40,386 nt of DNA from Caryophanales bacterium (GCA_016282415.1 JAEEKO010000012.1:1-40386); one strand, 5' to 3'; numbered from the stretch's first letter, positions 8,334-17,106 are shown. Numbers and translations are program-made. The notes: generated by a model from the sequence alone, not told the origin.

Positions 8334-9632
8334 TTAGTAAGCCATTAAAGGTACTTCTCTTGGTTCTAATCCTTTTTCTTTAATACGGTCAATAGCTTCT
8401 TTTAATTCATCATAACTATATTTAATTAATACACGAGCATTAAAATAAATATCTAATGTTTCTTTACCATTATTCATTAATAAATCAATTTTATCTTTTA
8501 ATTCTGAATCATAGAATAATACTGGATTCTCAGTTAAGATATCTAAATCAATACCTAAATCTTTTAATGTATTAATATTATTTTTAAATGTTGCTTCATC
8601 AAACTTACTTTCAAGTTCTTCTAATGCAAATTGATCAATATCTAAGTAATCAATACCAGCATCATTTAATAAATCACGCATTGATTGTTTACTATTTTCA
8701 CGATCTAATTCTTTTTTCTCTAATTCTAATGTAATAGTTTGTGCTAAATCAGAATCATTAACTTCATCATTTTCATCTAAAACAATTACATCACTATCTT
8801 CATTAACATCAGTGTCATTTAAATCTTCAACACTAAAACTATTAGTATTTTCTAATTCATATTCTTCATTAGCAAAGACTGGTTCTTCAATAACGATTTT
8901 TTCTTCTTCAACCTTTACTGGTTCATCATCTAAAACATTATCATTAGCTTCTTTGATAACTTCTTTAATAGATTTTCCTGATGTATCTTCGTTATAACGA
9001 CGATCATATTCAAATAAAGCATCTTCAGGGAACATTAATAATTTAGCAGCTTCTCTAGCTTCTTCACGATCTAAATCAAATTGTTGTAATAAATCAATAA
9101 TTTGGTCACGAGTAATATTAATATCACCAGTTAAAGCCATATCAAAATATTCATTTAAACGTTTTTGATTAACAATTTCAGCATCTCTCTTCAAACTTAT
9201 TTCTTCAATTGTAGTTTCAGCAAGACTAGCTTCTTCTTCAACATCTTTAAGTTTATCTTTAGCTTCATTAATTTCATCAGAGATTTTATTAATTGTTTCT
9301 GGTAATTTCTTATCAAGAGTTTCTTTAATAAGAGTTGGTTCGAAATCAATATCTAAACGATCAAGAACAGTCTTAAAATCATCACGATTAATACCAGCTA
9401 AAACAATACCTAATTGTTCACCTTGTTTATTAAGTTCATTGTTCTCTGCTTCTAAATCAGCAATTTTAGTTTGTAACTCAGATTTTTCTTTAGAAGTACG
9501 TTCTTTACTTTCTAATGCACTTTGTCTTTTACGATCCATTTCGATTAAGATAGTACTATCTTCTCCACGGAAATTATAAAGTTTGTCTAATAATGCTGTT
9601 GTTTCTAATGATAGCATTTTACGTTCGATCAC
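8334..9632 (-). CDS. Coiled-coil protein with C-terminal mTERF-like repeats
   Basis: 432 residues from the GTG at 9632, preferred over a GTG nine bases earlier because GGGAG lies eight bases before it. Residues about 35-90 and 120-165 are long coiled coils (KSELQTKIADLEAENNELNK). Residues about 175-215 form a helical EF/UBA-like segment (ITRDQIIDLLQQFDLDRE). A very acidic region (about 235-300) follows, and then the C-terminal part with INTLKDLGIDLDILTENPVL and KIDLLMNNGKETLDIYF, a clear mTERF-like pattern (LxxxGI...LxxNPxLF). No membrane segment. It is the first gene of the operon running down to 7057. Function unknown; nucleic-acid binding is an inference from fold style. Confidence 0.78.
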   Translation of the reverse strand: MIERKMLSLETTALLDKLYNFRGEDSTILIEMDRKRQSALESKERTSKEKSELQTKIADLEAENNELNKQGEQLGIVLAGINRDDFKTVLDRLDIDFEPTLIKETLDKKLPETINKISDEINEAKDKLKDVEEEASLAETTIEEISLKRDAEIVNQKRLNEYFDMALTGDINITRDQIIDLLQQFDLDREEAREAAKLLMFPEDALFEYDRRYNEDTSGKSIKEVIKEANDNVLDDEPVKVEEEKIVIEEPVFANEEYELENTNSFSVEDLNDTDVNEDSDVIVLDENDEVNDSDLAQTITLELEKKELDRENSKQSMRDLLNDAGIDYLDIDQFALEELESKFDEATFKNNINTLKDLGIDLDILTENPVLFYDSELKDKIDLLMNNGKETLDIYFNARVLIKYSYDELKEAIDRIKEKGLEPREVPLMAY

Positions 9633-9703
9633 ATCGACCACTCCCTTATTTTAATCATATTCTTCTATTTAAAATTATAGCAATAATCAAGTTGAAAGTA
9701 AAG

Positions 9704-9736
9704 AAAAAAAGTTACCGCTTAATGGGTAACTTTTTT
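9704..9736 (-). terminator. Intrinsic terminator of the 126-residue gene
   Basis: GTTACC / GGTAAC flanked by complementary A6 and U6-7 runs, with a seven to eight base loop. The gene's stop codon (9735-9737) forms the outer end of the stem. Confidence 0.75.
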
Positions 9737-10115
9737 AACTAGCAATTTTATTTTTATGATTGAGAACTAAGAAATTTAAATCTTGGTCAACATGACGGAA
9801 AATGGTGTTATGATCATGTAATTCACACTCATAACATTTTTTAATAGCATTAAAGGTTGTTCGATTATAATCACGAGCAGCTTCAGTTTTAGAACCGCAA
9901 ATTTTTTGTAAGTTTTCAATATAAGCTTTATTTAATCCTAGTTTATTATAAAGTTGAATAATTAATCCGATACGTAAATAATAAGTACGTAATTCGCGAG
10001 CTTTTTCACTAATAATTTCTGTTTCAATACGATGTAATTCAGCTTCATATTTTTCAAATAATTCGGTAATATCTTTGTTTATAATACTTGTTTTTACCAT
10101 TTTAATATTTTCCAT
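9735..10115 (-). CDS. Uncharacterised helical protein, divergent from ABC operon
   Basis: 126 residues from the ATG at 10113-10115. A longer reading beginning 33 bases upstream is rejected because a GGAAG ribosome site lies seven bases before this ATG. The product is helical and basic, with ITELFEKYEAELHRIETEI and then LRTYYLRIGLIIQLYNKLGL and AYIENLQKICGSKTEAARDY. No signal peptide or membrane segment. I do not recognise the family. It has the strongest promoter seen here outside ribosomal genes and is transcribed away from an ABC transporter operon. It could be a regulator of that operon, but no clear helix-turn-helix is visible, so this is only a guess. Confidence 0.75.
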   Translation of the reverse strand: MENIKMVKTSIINKDITELFEKYEAELHRIETEIISEKARELRTYYLRIGLIIQLYNKLGLNKAYIENLQKICGSKTEAARDYNRTTFNAIKKCYECELHDHNTIFRHVDQDLNFLVLNHKNKIAS

Positions 10116-10149
10116 AGTTTCACTTCCTTTTTTACAGCAGATGTTCACA

Positions 10150-10178
10150 ATAATAACAAACGTTTATTTAGATGTCAA
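10150..10178 (-). promoter_or_regulatory. Consensus promoter with palindromic spacer
   Basis: -35 TTGACA (10173-10178), a 17-base spacer and -10 TATTAT (10150-10155), minus strand. The spacer contains the palindrome AAACGTTT (10158-10165), a possible operator that would also be close to the divergent ABC promoter. Confidence 0.8.
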
Positions 10179-10186
10179 GGGTTATT

Positions 10187-10192
10187 TATAAT
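10187..10192 (+). promoter_or_regulatory. Candidate -10 element of the ABC transporter operon
   Basis: TATAAT on the plus strand, 48 bp before the substrate-binding protein start. The -35 position (about 10163-10169) reads only TTTATT-like sequence and falls next to the AAACGTTT palindrome. Weak without that context. Confidence 0.35.
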
Positions 10193-10240
10193 GAACAAAA
10201 ACCGTCATATTACATACTCTATTAGTGAATGGAGGAATTT

Positions 10241-11218
10241 ATGAAAAAGTATTTGATTGTTTCAATAATCACATTGTTTTTATTAATTGGTTCTGTATTT
10301 ATTTATCAAAATCACAAATCAAATAAAGACTTGACGACTATCAAAGTAGCCGAAGTAACCCATAGTCCTTTTTATGCCCCTTTTTATGTTGCCATTGAAA
10401 ATGGTTATTTTAAGGATGAGGGATTGGACATTGATTTAATTCTAACAAGTGGTGCAGATAAAGTAAGTGCTGCCGTATTATCAAAAGATGTTGAAATTGG
10501 TTTCTGTGGTCCAGAAAGTACCATTTATATTTATAATGGTGGCGAAAAGAACTATTTAGTTAGTTTTGCCGGATTAACTAAGAAAGATGGTCAATTTATT
10601 GTTAGCCGTAAAAAGGAAAAACATTTTGAATTAACTGACTTAGCTAACAAAGAGGTTATTGTCGGACGCCTTGGAGGAATGCCTGCTATTAACTTTGATA
10701 ATGCTTTAAATAAAAAGGAAGTTAAAAATGTTAAATTGAATTATTCAGTTGAGTATGCCAATTTATCTAGTGCTTTTATTAGTGGCGTTGGCGATTATGT
10801 TAATCTATTTGAACCTAATGCCACAATCATGGAAAAAATGGGTTTTGGACATATTGTTGCTAACATTGGTTCCGAAGCTGATACGGTTCCTTATACTGCT
10901 TTTAATACTAGAAAAGCTTATGCTGAAAACAACAAAGATGTCTTAATAAAATTTAACAATGCCTTAAACAAAGGATTAGATTATGTTCATCATCATGATA
11001 GCAATGATGTTGCTAAAATCATCAGTCCCCAATTTCCAGATATAGCATTAAATGATTTAACTAAGATTGTTAAAAATTATCAAGAAGCTGATACCTGGTA
11101 TCAAAACACTTCAATTAATAAAGATGATTTTGTTAATCTTGAAAACATGTTAATAAAAAATGATCTTATTAAAAAATATGTAAGTTATGATAAGTTAATC
11201 ATTGATTTAAATGAATAG
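10241..11218 (+). CDS. ABC transporter substrate-binding protein, NMT1/THI5-like
   Basis: 325 residues from the ATG at 10241, which has a GGAGG site five bases upstream; an ATG twelve bases earlier overlaps that site. Residues 6-24 are a hydrophobic N-terminal helix with no lipobox cysteine, so the protein is probably anchored or cleaved rather than a lipoprotein. The remainder is a periplasmic-binding-protein fold of the NMT1/SsuA class: SPFYAPFYVAIENGYFKDEG, then GFCGPESTIYIYNGG and a switch to the second lobe near GRLGGMPAINF. Such proteins bind small organic solutes such as HMP precursors, sulfonates or riboflavin, and the ligand cannot be told here. It overlaps the ATPase gene by eight bases. 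Confidence 0.88.
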   Translation: MKKYLIVSIITLFLLIGSVFIYQNHKSNKDLTTIKVAEVTHSPFYAPFYVAIENGYFKDEGLDIDLILTSGADKVSAAVLSKDVEIGFCGPESTIYIYNGGEKNYLVSFAGLTKKDGQFIVSRKKEKHFELTDLANKEVIVGRLGGMPAINFDNALNKKEVKNVKLNYSVEYANLSSAFISGVGDYVNLFEPNATIMEKMGFGHIVANIGSEADTVPYTAFNTRKAYAENNKDVLIKFNNALNKGLDYVHHHDSNDVAKIISPQFPDIALNDLTKIVKNYQEADTWYQNTSINKDDFVNLENMLIKNDLIKKYVSYDKLIIDLNE

Positions 11219-11951
11219 TATCTTAGAAATTCAACATTTATCAAAACATTATTTTATTAACAAAGAGATTATTGAAGTGCTAAAAGATATCAATTTTAAA
11301 GTTAAAGATGATGAAATTATCGCTATTGTTGGGGCATCCGGATGTGGTAAATCTTCTTTACTATCAATTATTAGTAACCTACTCGATTATACTGATGGTA
11401 AAATCATTTATCGTAAACCCCTAACCTTTGGTTATATGTTTCAGTCTGATACGTTATTTCCATGGTTAACCGTTAGAGATAACTGCTTATTAGGATTAAA
11501 AATAACAAAAAAAGATTACCCTTCCAAAGAAAAAGAATTAGATTCTTTATTAAAAAAATATCATCTTGATGCTTTTAAAGATAAATATCCCCATAATTTA
11601 TCAGGAGGTATGCGCCAACGAGTGCAACTGATTAGAACAATCTTAATTAATCCGGATATTTTATTATTAGATGAACCTTTTAGTGCTTTAGATTATCAAA
11701 CACATCTTTATATTGCTGATGATGTTTATAAGTTAGTTAAAAGTAATAAAAAAGCCATGATTATTGTCACCCATGATATTGAAGAAGCTGTAAGTATTGC
11801 AGATAAAGTTATTGTATTAAGTAATCGCCCTAGTTCAATTATTAAAGAGATAGCTATTAACAAACATAATCTTAATCCCCTACAGTTTCGTAAAACTGAA
11901 AAGTTCCTAGAATACACTAATGAAATATGGGAGTTGATGAATAATGGTTGA
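11211..11951 (+). CDS. ABC transporter ATP-binding protein, SsuB/ThiZ-like
   Basis: 246 residues. It powers uptake with the SBP and permease on either side. Walker A is GASGCGKS (41-48), the Q-loop is in YMFQSDTLFPWLTV, the signature is LSGGMRQR (130-137) and Walker B is LLLDEP (151-156), followed by D-loop SALD and H-loop VTHDIEEA. The MFQxxTLFPW pattern is usual for nitrate/taurine/sulfonate/thiamine-precursor importers. There is no ribosome site of its own: the ATG lies inside the last codons of the SBP gene, implying coupling. It ends in TGA and overlaps the permease gene by eight bases. Confidence 0.94.
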   Translation: MNSILEIQHLSKHYFINKEIIEVLKDINFKVKDDEIIAIVGASGCGKSSLLSIISNLLDYTDGKIIYRKPLTFGYMFQSDTLFPWLTVRDNCLLGLKITKKDYPSKEKELDSLLKKYHLDAFKDKYPHNLSGGMRQRVQLIRTILINPDILLLDEPFSALDYQTHLYIADDVYKLVKSNKKAMIIVTHDIEEAVSIADKVIVLSNRPSSIIKEIAINKHNLNPLQFRKTEKFLEYTNEIWELMNNG

Positions 11952-12732
11952 GCAAAAATATCATGATTATCTAAAAAAGCTTAAACTAGAAAAAATCATA
12001 ATCTTATTATCCCAGATTAGTATCACCATTCTCTTCTTAGGTTTATGGGAATTATTAAGTTATTTCCATGTTATTAATAGCTTTATCTTTTCATCACCAT
12101 CAATGATTATTAAAACTATTATTAATCTACTATTACAAGGACGATTAATGACCCATATTTTAATTACATTAAAAGAAGTATTTATGGCCTTTAGTTTAGG
12201 AATAATGATTAGTTTAGGAATAGCCATAATGATGTATGAAGTACCCCTACTAGCCAAAATCATTGAACCTTTCTTAACTATTATTAACTCACTACCAAAA
12301 GTTGCATTGGGTCCAATAATTATAATATGGTTTGGTGCTAATGAATTATCAATTATCGTAATGGCTCTGTTAATAAACTTAATTGTAAGTGTTTTAACAA
12401 TCTATAATGGATTAAAAGAAGTTGATGCTAACCAAATATTATTATTAAAATCGCTAGGAGCTTCAAGGTATGATATTCTCACTAATTTAGTTTTAAAATC
12501 AGCTAGAAATGCAATTATTTCTTCCTTAAAACTTAATATATCAATGACTTTAATTGGAGTTATCATGGGTGAATTTTTAGTATCAAAGTCAGGAATTGGT
12601 TACTTAATTATTTATGGCACACAAATCTTTAATTTAAATATTGTAATGAGTGGAATAATTTTATTGTGTTTTATATCAATCATACTATATCAATTAATAT
12701 TATTAATCGAAAAAAAGCAAATAAAAAAATAG
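11944..12732 (+). CDS. ABC transporter permease, SsuC/ThiX-like
   Basis: 262 residues with about six membrane helices (about 18-40, 75-98, 105-125, 132-155, 195-215, 230-253). The cytoplasmic EAA-type loop is ANQILLLKSLGASRYDIL (about 161-178), which contacts the ATPase. This is the binding-protein-dependent transport permease family. GGGAG lies nine bases before the ATG within the ATPase gene end. It closes the three-gene operon and meets the convergent WG-protein gene at a shared terminator. Confidence 0.92.
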   Translation: MVEQKYHDYLKKLKLEKIIILLSQISITILFLGLWELLSYFHVINSFIFSSPSMIIKTIINLLLQGRLMTHILITLKEVFMAFSLGIMISLGIAIMMYEVPLLAKIIEPFLTIINSLPKVALGPIIIIWFGANELSIIVMALLINLIVSVLTIYNGLKEVDANQILLLKSLGASRYDILTNLVLKSARNAIISSLKLNISMTLIGVIMGEFLVSKSGIGYLIIYGTQIFNLNIVMSGIILLCFISIILYQLILLIEKKQIKK

Positions 12733-12754
12733 TATCAATAAATGATACTATTTT
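12728..12754. terminator. Bidirectional terminator between convergent genes
   Basis: Perfect ten-base-pair stem AATAGTATCA / TGATACTATT with an ATAAA loop. It is flanked by A-rich sequence on one side and T-rich on the other, so it can serve both strands. The permease stop TAG (12730-12732) is inside the stem and the opposing gene's TAA begins at the base. Confidence 0.8.
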
Positions 12755-14468
12755 ATCTGCCATAAAACCTTTGGCCATTCTTATATGAGTAATAATCAAT
12801 TGATGATCCTTTATTAACTAAGAAATAATGTTCATATAATGCTGGTTCAGATATTACTGAAGTTATTTCTTTTTCTTTACTAATATTATAAATAATATAA
12901 GAATTAGAATTAGTAATAAGTGCCATATAACCATAACTAGTTTCTTTTTCTAAAATTTTAATATCAATACCACTAGTTATTTCTTTACCTTTTTCATCTA
13001 ACAATACCTTTTTATTATCATCACTAGCAATATAGTAATTAGCAATTTTAGTATAAGTAATTGCATTATAACCTTTTGATAATTTCTTTAGTTTATTATT
13101 TACCAAATAATAACTATCACCATCTTTAACGATTGCCAATCCATTAATAAATACAGTAGCATCTTGATAAGAAGTCCCAACTTGTTTACCTTTTACCGTA
13201 TAATAACGGAATTCATTATTATCACAACCATTAAATAGATAAATCTTGTCTTTAGTATAACTACTTACAATACCAGAACAATCAATAACCTTTTTAACTT
13301 TATTATTAATATAAAGTTCAATCACATTATTGTTTGTTAACTTAGCATAATGTTTATAATCAGCATATGTGGTATTAAGGGTGGTAGTAACACTATCACC
13401 ATTATTATTTAAAATATATTCTTGGCCATTCTTTTTATAAACAATAACATCACCAACAAAATGTGGAGATTGATCATCATTTGAAACTAAATCAAATTTA
13501 ACCTTTTTATTAACAATTGCGCGATAACTGTAAGGCATTAAACTATCCCCAACACTATCACATGTATTTATTATTAAATCACGATCTGGGACATCCGTAA
13601 TACAAAAACGTTCTTTAGATTTAAAAGCTATAATTTTTTTAAAAGTTCTAATATTATAAATAGTTATTTGATTATCATAATAAATTGAGATAAAGTCCTT
13701 CATATCACTAATAGCAGGAATTTCCTCGGAACTCTTATCTTTAAAACTAGTAATAACTTTACCGTTATGATTCAATAATTTATATTTATCTTTATGCTTT
13801 AATAGCACATAATTATCGGTAAAATTGATTATTTCAAAACCAATTTCATCATATATTTTTTTACCTTTAGCATTTATTAAATAATAATCTGAATCATAAT
13901 CAGTAAGAAAGTATAATGGCCCTTCATTAAATACATATGGATATTTGCCAAACTTAACAACCATTTTTCCTTTATTGTTAATAACTCCAAATTCACCATT
14001 TTTATTAGTTACTAATGACGCATTATTATTAAAACTAGTTACCGTAGTAAATTCAAACTCACTTAATTGTTTACCAGCATCATTAAATAAAGCATATATT
14101 CCTTCACCATTTTCAAGATAGAAGGCATCAGTTTTTAAAACATCAAAATTTTTAATATAATTATTATGAATACTAATAATTCCAATAACTATTGCTATTA
14201 CTATAATTACAGGAATAGGTATTAACCATAATTTATTAAACTTGATTGATGGTAATTTAATTTCTTTTGTTTTTTTACTATTTGATTTGGTTTTTTTAGG
14301 TTTCTTCGAAACATTTATTTTTAATTTAGGTAGTTTTATAGTTTTATCATCATCAATAATATCTTTTTTTTCAATTAATGTTCCGGTTTCTGGATCATTA
14401 ATATAGGTTGGTTCTTTTTTATTATCAAACGTATTCTCATCATTAACATAATTAATGAATTTACCCAT
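12753..14468 (-). CDS. Membrane-anchored WG-repeat/propeller-like protein
   Basis: 571 residues. Residues 1-88 are charged and lysine-rich, with duplicated IKLP(K/S)(L/I)K segments, and predicted cytoplasmic. Residues about 89-112 are the single membrane helix (WLIPIPVIIVIAIVIGII). The remaining 455 residues, predicted outside, are beta-rich repeats such as GEFGVINNKGKMVVKFG and YYLINAKGKKIYDEIGF, close to WG repeats (G-x-x-x-I-N-x-x-G-K). Cysteines around 290-300 and 430-440 could form disulfides. No catalytic motif is seen. A GGTGATATT site precedes the ATG. Probably an envelope sensor or binding protein; this is inferred only from architecture, which resembles that of the TIR protein without the TIR domain. 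Confidence 0.82.
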   Translation of the reverse strand: MGKFINYVNDENTFDNKKEPTYINDPETGTLIEKKDIIDDDKTIKLPKLKINVSKKPKKTKSNSKKTKEIKLPSIKFNKLWLIPIPVIIVIAIVIGIISIHNNYIKNFDVLKTDAFYLENGEGIYALFNDAGKQLSEFEFTTVTSFNNNASLVTNKNGEFGVINNKGKMVVKFGKYPYVFNEGPLYFLTDYDSDYYLINAKGKKIYDEIGFEIINFTDNYVLLKHKDKYKLLNHNGKVITSFKDKSSEEIPAISDMKDFISIYYDNQITIYNIRTFKKIIAFKSKERFCITDVPDRDLIINTCDSVGDSLMPYSYRAIVNKKVKFDLVSNDDQSPHFVGDVIVYKKNGQEYILNNNGDSVTTTLNTTYADYKHYAKLTNNNVIELYINNKVKKVIDCSGIVSSYTKDKIYLFNGCDNNEFRYYTVKGKQVGTSYQDATVFINGLAIVKDGDSYYLVNNKLKKLSKGYNAITYTKIANYYIASDDNKKVLLDEKGKEITSGIDIKILEKETSYGYMALITNSNSYIIYNISKEKEITSVISEPALYEHYFLVNKGSSIDYYSYKNGQRFYGR

Positions 14469-14495
14469 ATAATATCACCATCCGATCATAAAATT

Positions 14496-14542
14496 ATTAT
14501 ATCAATAATATAATTTGCAAACAAGTCAAAATATGATAAAAT
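14496..14542. promoter_or_regulatory. Overlapping divergent promoters
   Basis: Plus strand: TTGCAA (14515-14520), 16 bases, TAAAAT (14537-14542), serving the cysteine-hydrolase gene. Minus strand: TTGTTT (14519-14524), 17 bases, TATAAT (14496-14501), serving the WG-protein gene. The -35 boxes overlap by two bases, so RNA polymerase could occupy only one at a time. Confidence 0.55.
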
Positions 14543-14568
14543 ATCATATAGAAAAAGGGATGAGGCTG

Positions 14569-15084
14569 ATGAATAATAAGAAAATATATATTGTTCTAAG
14601 TTTTACAGGAACTGCTCCCGCTACTTTAATTCGTATGTTTACTCGCAAAAAATATAGTCATTCATCAATTGCCTTAGACAAAGAATTAAATGAGATGTAC
14701 AGTTTTGGTAGACTTAACCCATATAATCCTTTTAAAGGTGGCTTTGTTCACGAAGGAATCTATCGTGGAACCTTTAATCGCTTTAAAAAAACTAAAGCTA
14801 AAGTGTTAGAAATCGATGTTACCGAAGAAGATTATAATCGTATTAGTGACGAAATAGCTAGTTTTAAAAATGGAAAATGGAAATATAATTATTTAGGTGT
14901 ACTGTTATACCCATTAAAAAAAGCAATTCGTTTTAAAAATCGCTTTTATTGTTCAGAATTTGTTAAACATCTACTTGATTTAACTAATGTTGATTTTGCT
15001 TTACCAGAAGTTGTTGAACCATATGATTTTAACAGTATTGAAAAATCTAATGTTATTTATGAAGGAATATTAAGAAAGTATTAA
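14569..15084 (+). CDS. NlpC/P60-like (permuted) cysteine hydrolase
   Basis: 171 residues from the ATG at 14569. An in-frame TTG 54 bases earlier lies within the -35 box and is rejected; GATGAGG lies just before this ATG. The protein resembles the YiiX/DUF830-type circularly permuted NlpC/P60 fold: an early histidine in KKYSHSSIAL (H31) and a late cysteine in FYCSEFV (C128), with Tyr/Asn-rich beta strands between. Members are thiol amidases or peptidases, sometimes acting on lipids. There is no signal peptide, so it may be cytoplasmic. Substrate unknown. Transcribed singly. Confidence 0.8.
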   Translation: MNNKKIYIVLSFTGTAPATLIRMFTRKKYSHSSIALDKELNEMYSFGRLNPYNPFKGGFVHEGIYRGTFNRFKKTKAKVLEIDVTEEDYNRISDEIASFKNGKWKYNYLGVLLYPLKKAIRFKNRFYCSEFVKHLLDLTNVDFALPEVVEPYDFNSIEKSNVIYEGILRKY

Positions 15085-15096
15085 TATTCTTTTTTT
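15065..15096. terminator. Terminator between convergent genes 14569 and 15098
   Basis: Nine-base-pair stem GAATATTAA / TTAATATTC with a seven-base loop, then seven T on the plus strand. The hydrolase stop TAA (15082-15084) is inside the second arm. It may also serve the opposing gene, whose stop lies at 15098. Confidence 0.75.
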
Positions 15097-15097
15097 A

Positions 15098-16354
15098 TTA
15101 ATATAAATTAGTCGGGTAAACTGATATTACTGGACGAACTCCATATTTATTACTAGTAGTCTTATCTTCAACAGATAATCGTCCATTATGATCAACAAGC
15201 CATGCATCACTAGTATTAACATTTAATAAATCACTTGTCCAATATCCAGAAGGAGCGCCTTGTTCATCAAGATATTCATAAGTACAACCACTATATGTAC
15301 ATTCTTTAGTATAGTCAAATAACCACGCTGCTTTTTGCTGAGCAGCACTATTCTCACAGTATGTTTCACCATTGTATGTTGGATAATCTTTAACATGGGA
15401 GCCAAAGCAGAACCAATCATCATCAGTTTCAAGATCAAAACTCCATCCATTTTTTGGATTTATTGCAAGTGATGCATCAATTATATCTTGTGCAGTAGGA
15501 AGTTCAACACTTAAAGCGGAACTCCAAGCTTGCTTAACTGTATAACCCGTATTACCTTGATTAAAGAATGTTAATGCATTAGCATAACTCATAGTTGTAG
15601 CATTACCAATTAAATCAGTTACATTTTTTTCAAATATTAACTTAACCGTATTATTAATTGGATTTCTACCCAATAGATAGAAAGTACGTGTAACGCCATC
15701 CCCTAAACTACATTCATATTTAGCACCAACTTCACCAGCATTACCATAAGCATTACTAACAAAGTGACATATTTGTTGTCTCATACGAAAATCGTATTCA
15801 TTGGTAGCTTCACTGGTAACACGCGTTTCTAGATAAACGTACTTTCCAGCTTCAGAACTAGGAATATCATTATCTAACCAAACATCAATATTATGGGTTG
15901 CTGAAGAATTTGGATTTAATAACGAAGATCCAAATTGATAATAAGTAACGCCACCTTCAACATAAGTTGATAACGTCGACATACGTAATGGATGACTATC
16001 AATAGCAATCCAGATATATTGTGGATTAACTAACTCTCCACTAAAGTTGGCAGGAGGATTAAAAAAAAATTCAAATTTATAGATTGCACCATAAACAGAT
16101 GCACTAGTTGACGATACAGTAACTTGAAAATCATGCTCAGCTAAAGCTTCCTGGTTAGTCATCGAATATATATTTCCCGATATAGTTGGACTACCAGAAG
16201 AATATGTTACATTAAACGCCTGTGTTTTTTGATTATAAGTAGTTAATTGACTATCAGTTTTAAATAATGCAAAAGAAGAACTAATAATGGTTAAAATCAT
16301 TAATATAATGATTGCAACAAATAAGCCAATTTGTTTCTTTATTAGTCCTCTCAT
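15098..16354 (-). CDS. Secreted SipW-dependent-type protein with C-terminal DUF6273/FISUMP-like domain
   Basis: 418 residues. Residues 8-30 are a signal peptide of the TasA/camelysin style (GLFVAIIILMILTIISSSFA, then LFKTDSQ), matching substrates of the SipW peptidase encoded just upstream. Residues about 45-185 are beta-rich. Residues about 195-418 resemble a C-type-lectin/formylglycine-like surface domain: FYLLGRNP, VELPTAQDIIDA, GYWTSDLLN, DAWLVDHNGRLS, YGVRPVISV, with paired cysteines. It starts 11 bp after sipW and is probably exported and matured by it. Function is unknown, perhaps matrix or surface binding. Confidence 0.82.
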   Translation of the reverse strand: MRGLIKKQIGLFVAIIILMILTIISSSFALFKTDSQLTTYNQKTQAFNVTYSSGSPTISGNIYSMTNQEALAEHDFQVTVSSTSASVYGAIYKFEFFFNPPANFSGELVNPQYIWIAIDSHPLRMSTLSTYVEGGVTYYQFGSSLLNPNSSATHNIDVWLDNDIPSSEAGKYVYLETRVTSEATNEYDFRMRQQICHFVSNAYGNAGEVGAKYECSLGDGVTRTFYLLGRNPINNTVKLIFEKNVTDLIGNATTMSYANALTFFNQGNTGYTVKQAWSSALSVELPTAQDIIDASLAINPKNGWSFDLETDDDWFCFGSHVKDYPTYNGETYCENSAAQQKAAWLFDYTKECTYSGCTYEYLDEQGAPSGYWTSDLLNVNTSDAWLVDHNGRLSVEDKTTSNKYGVRPVISVYPTNLY

Positions 16355-16365
16355 TATAAACCCTC

Positions 16366-17106
16366 CTATTGTTTCAATTTAGGTAATTCTATCGGTTCAT
16401 CATCAATGTCTACTTTATTTAATTTTACCTTTATTTCTTCTTTCTTAAATTCTTCTTTTTCCTTTTTAATACTTTTTTCTTCTTCACTATCACTATCTAG
16501 TAATGAAACTTTTTTATTAATTTTTAACATTCTTATTAATTTAACAATATCCGTAATCAATATTACTACTGCTGGAATAAAGATTACTAATAACCATCCT
16601 CCACGACTTGCTAAGAAATACTGAATACGTCCTAATTGCGGAATACGGTATTTAACTTTTCCTAAAACATTATCTTGGCTTACTAAAGAACTATCAACGC
16701 TCTTATTATTATCACCTTTAGTAGTAAAGTAATATCTACCACCGACTTTTTTAATATCGGTTACACGGTGTGTAACAGTCATTCCTTTAGATATACTTGA
16801 TTCTGATTTAAAAGTAATTACATCATTTACTTTTACGGTTCTAAAATCACGAATTGGAAGATCAATTATAACATCATAAACTCTAATGTTAGGTTCCATT
16901 GATGGACTAACAATAGTATATAATGAGAATAATGGTTCATATCCTCTACCCTTTTTAGAATAACGATAACTTGCTACTACACAATAAACTAATAAAACAG
17001 CAATAATCAATAATAATATAAATACAGTCCATGCAATAACATCTTTAAGAAAATTAAACATGCCAACAAATGACCAATATCTTCTTTCACCTTTTTTATT
17101 CTTCAT
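16366..17106 (-). CDS. sipW: Signal peptidase I, SipW/ER type
   Basis: 246 residues from the ATG at 17104-17106. A GTG twelve bases earlier is part of the AGGTGG ribosome site and is rejected. It removes signal peptides from exported proteins. One N-terminal membrane helix (about 24-46) is followed by the catalytic Ser in SPSMEP (S69) and a His in THRV (H113). This Ser-His arrangement is that of SipW and ER/archaeal signal peptidases, not the Ser-Lys type. A second membrane helix is near residues 165-190, followed by a long charged tail rich in Lys/Glu. It is adjacent to two TasA-like genes, the expected partner arrangement. Confidence 0.9.
   Translation of the reverse strand: MKNKKGERRYWSFVGMFNFLKDVIAWTVFILLLIIAVLLVYCVVASYRYSKKGRGYEPLFSLYTIVSPSMEPNIRVYDVIIDLPIRDFRTVKVNDVITFKSESSISKGMTVTHRVTDIKKVGGRYYFTTKGDNNKSVDSSLVSQDNVLGKVKYRIPQLGRIQYFLASRGGWLLVIFIPAVVILITDIVKLIRMLKINKKVSLLDSDSEEEKSIKKEKEEFKKEEIKVKLNKVDIDDEPIELPKLKQ

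Noticed and set aside
14515..14568. Upstream TTG start for the cysteine hydrolase
   Set aside because: It lies in the promoter -35 box and would precede the transcription start.
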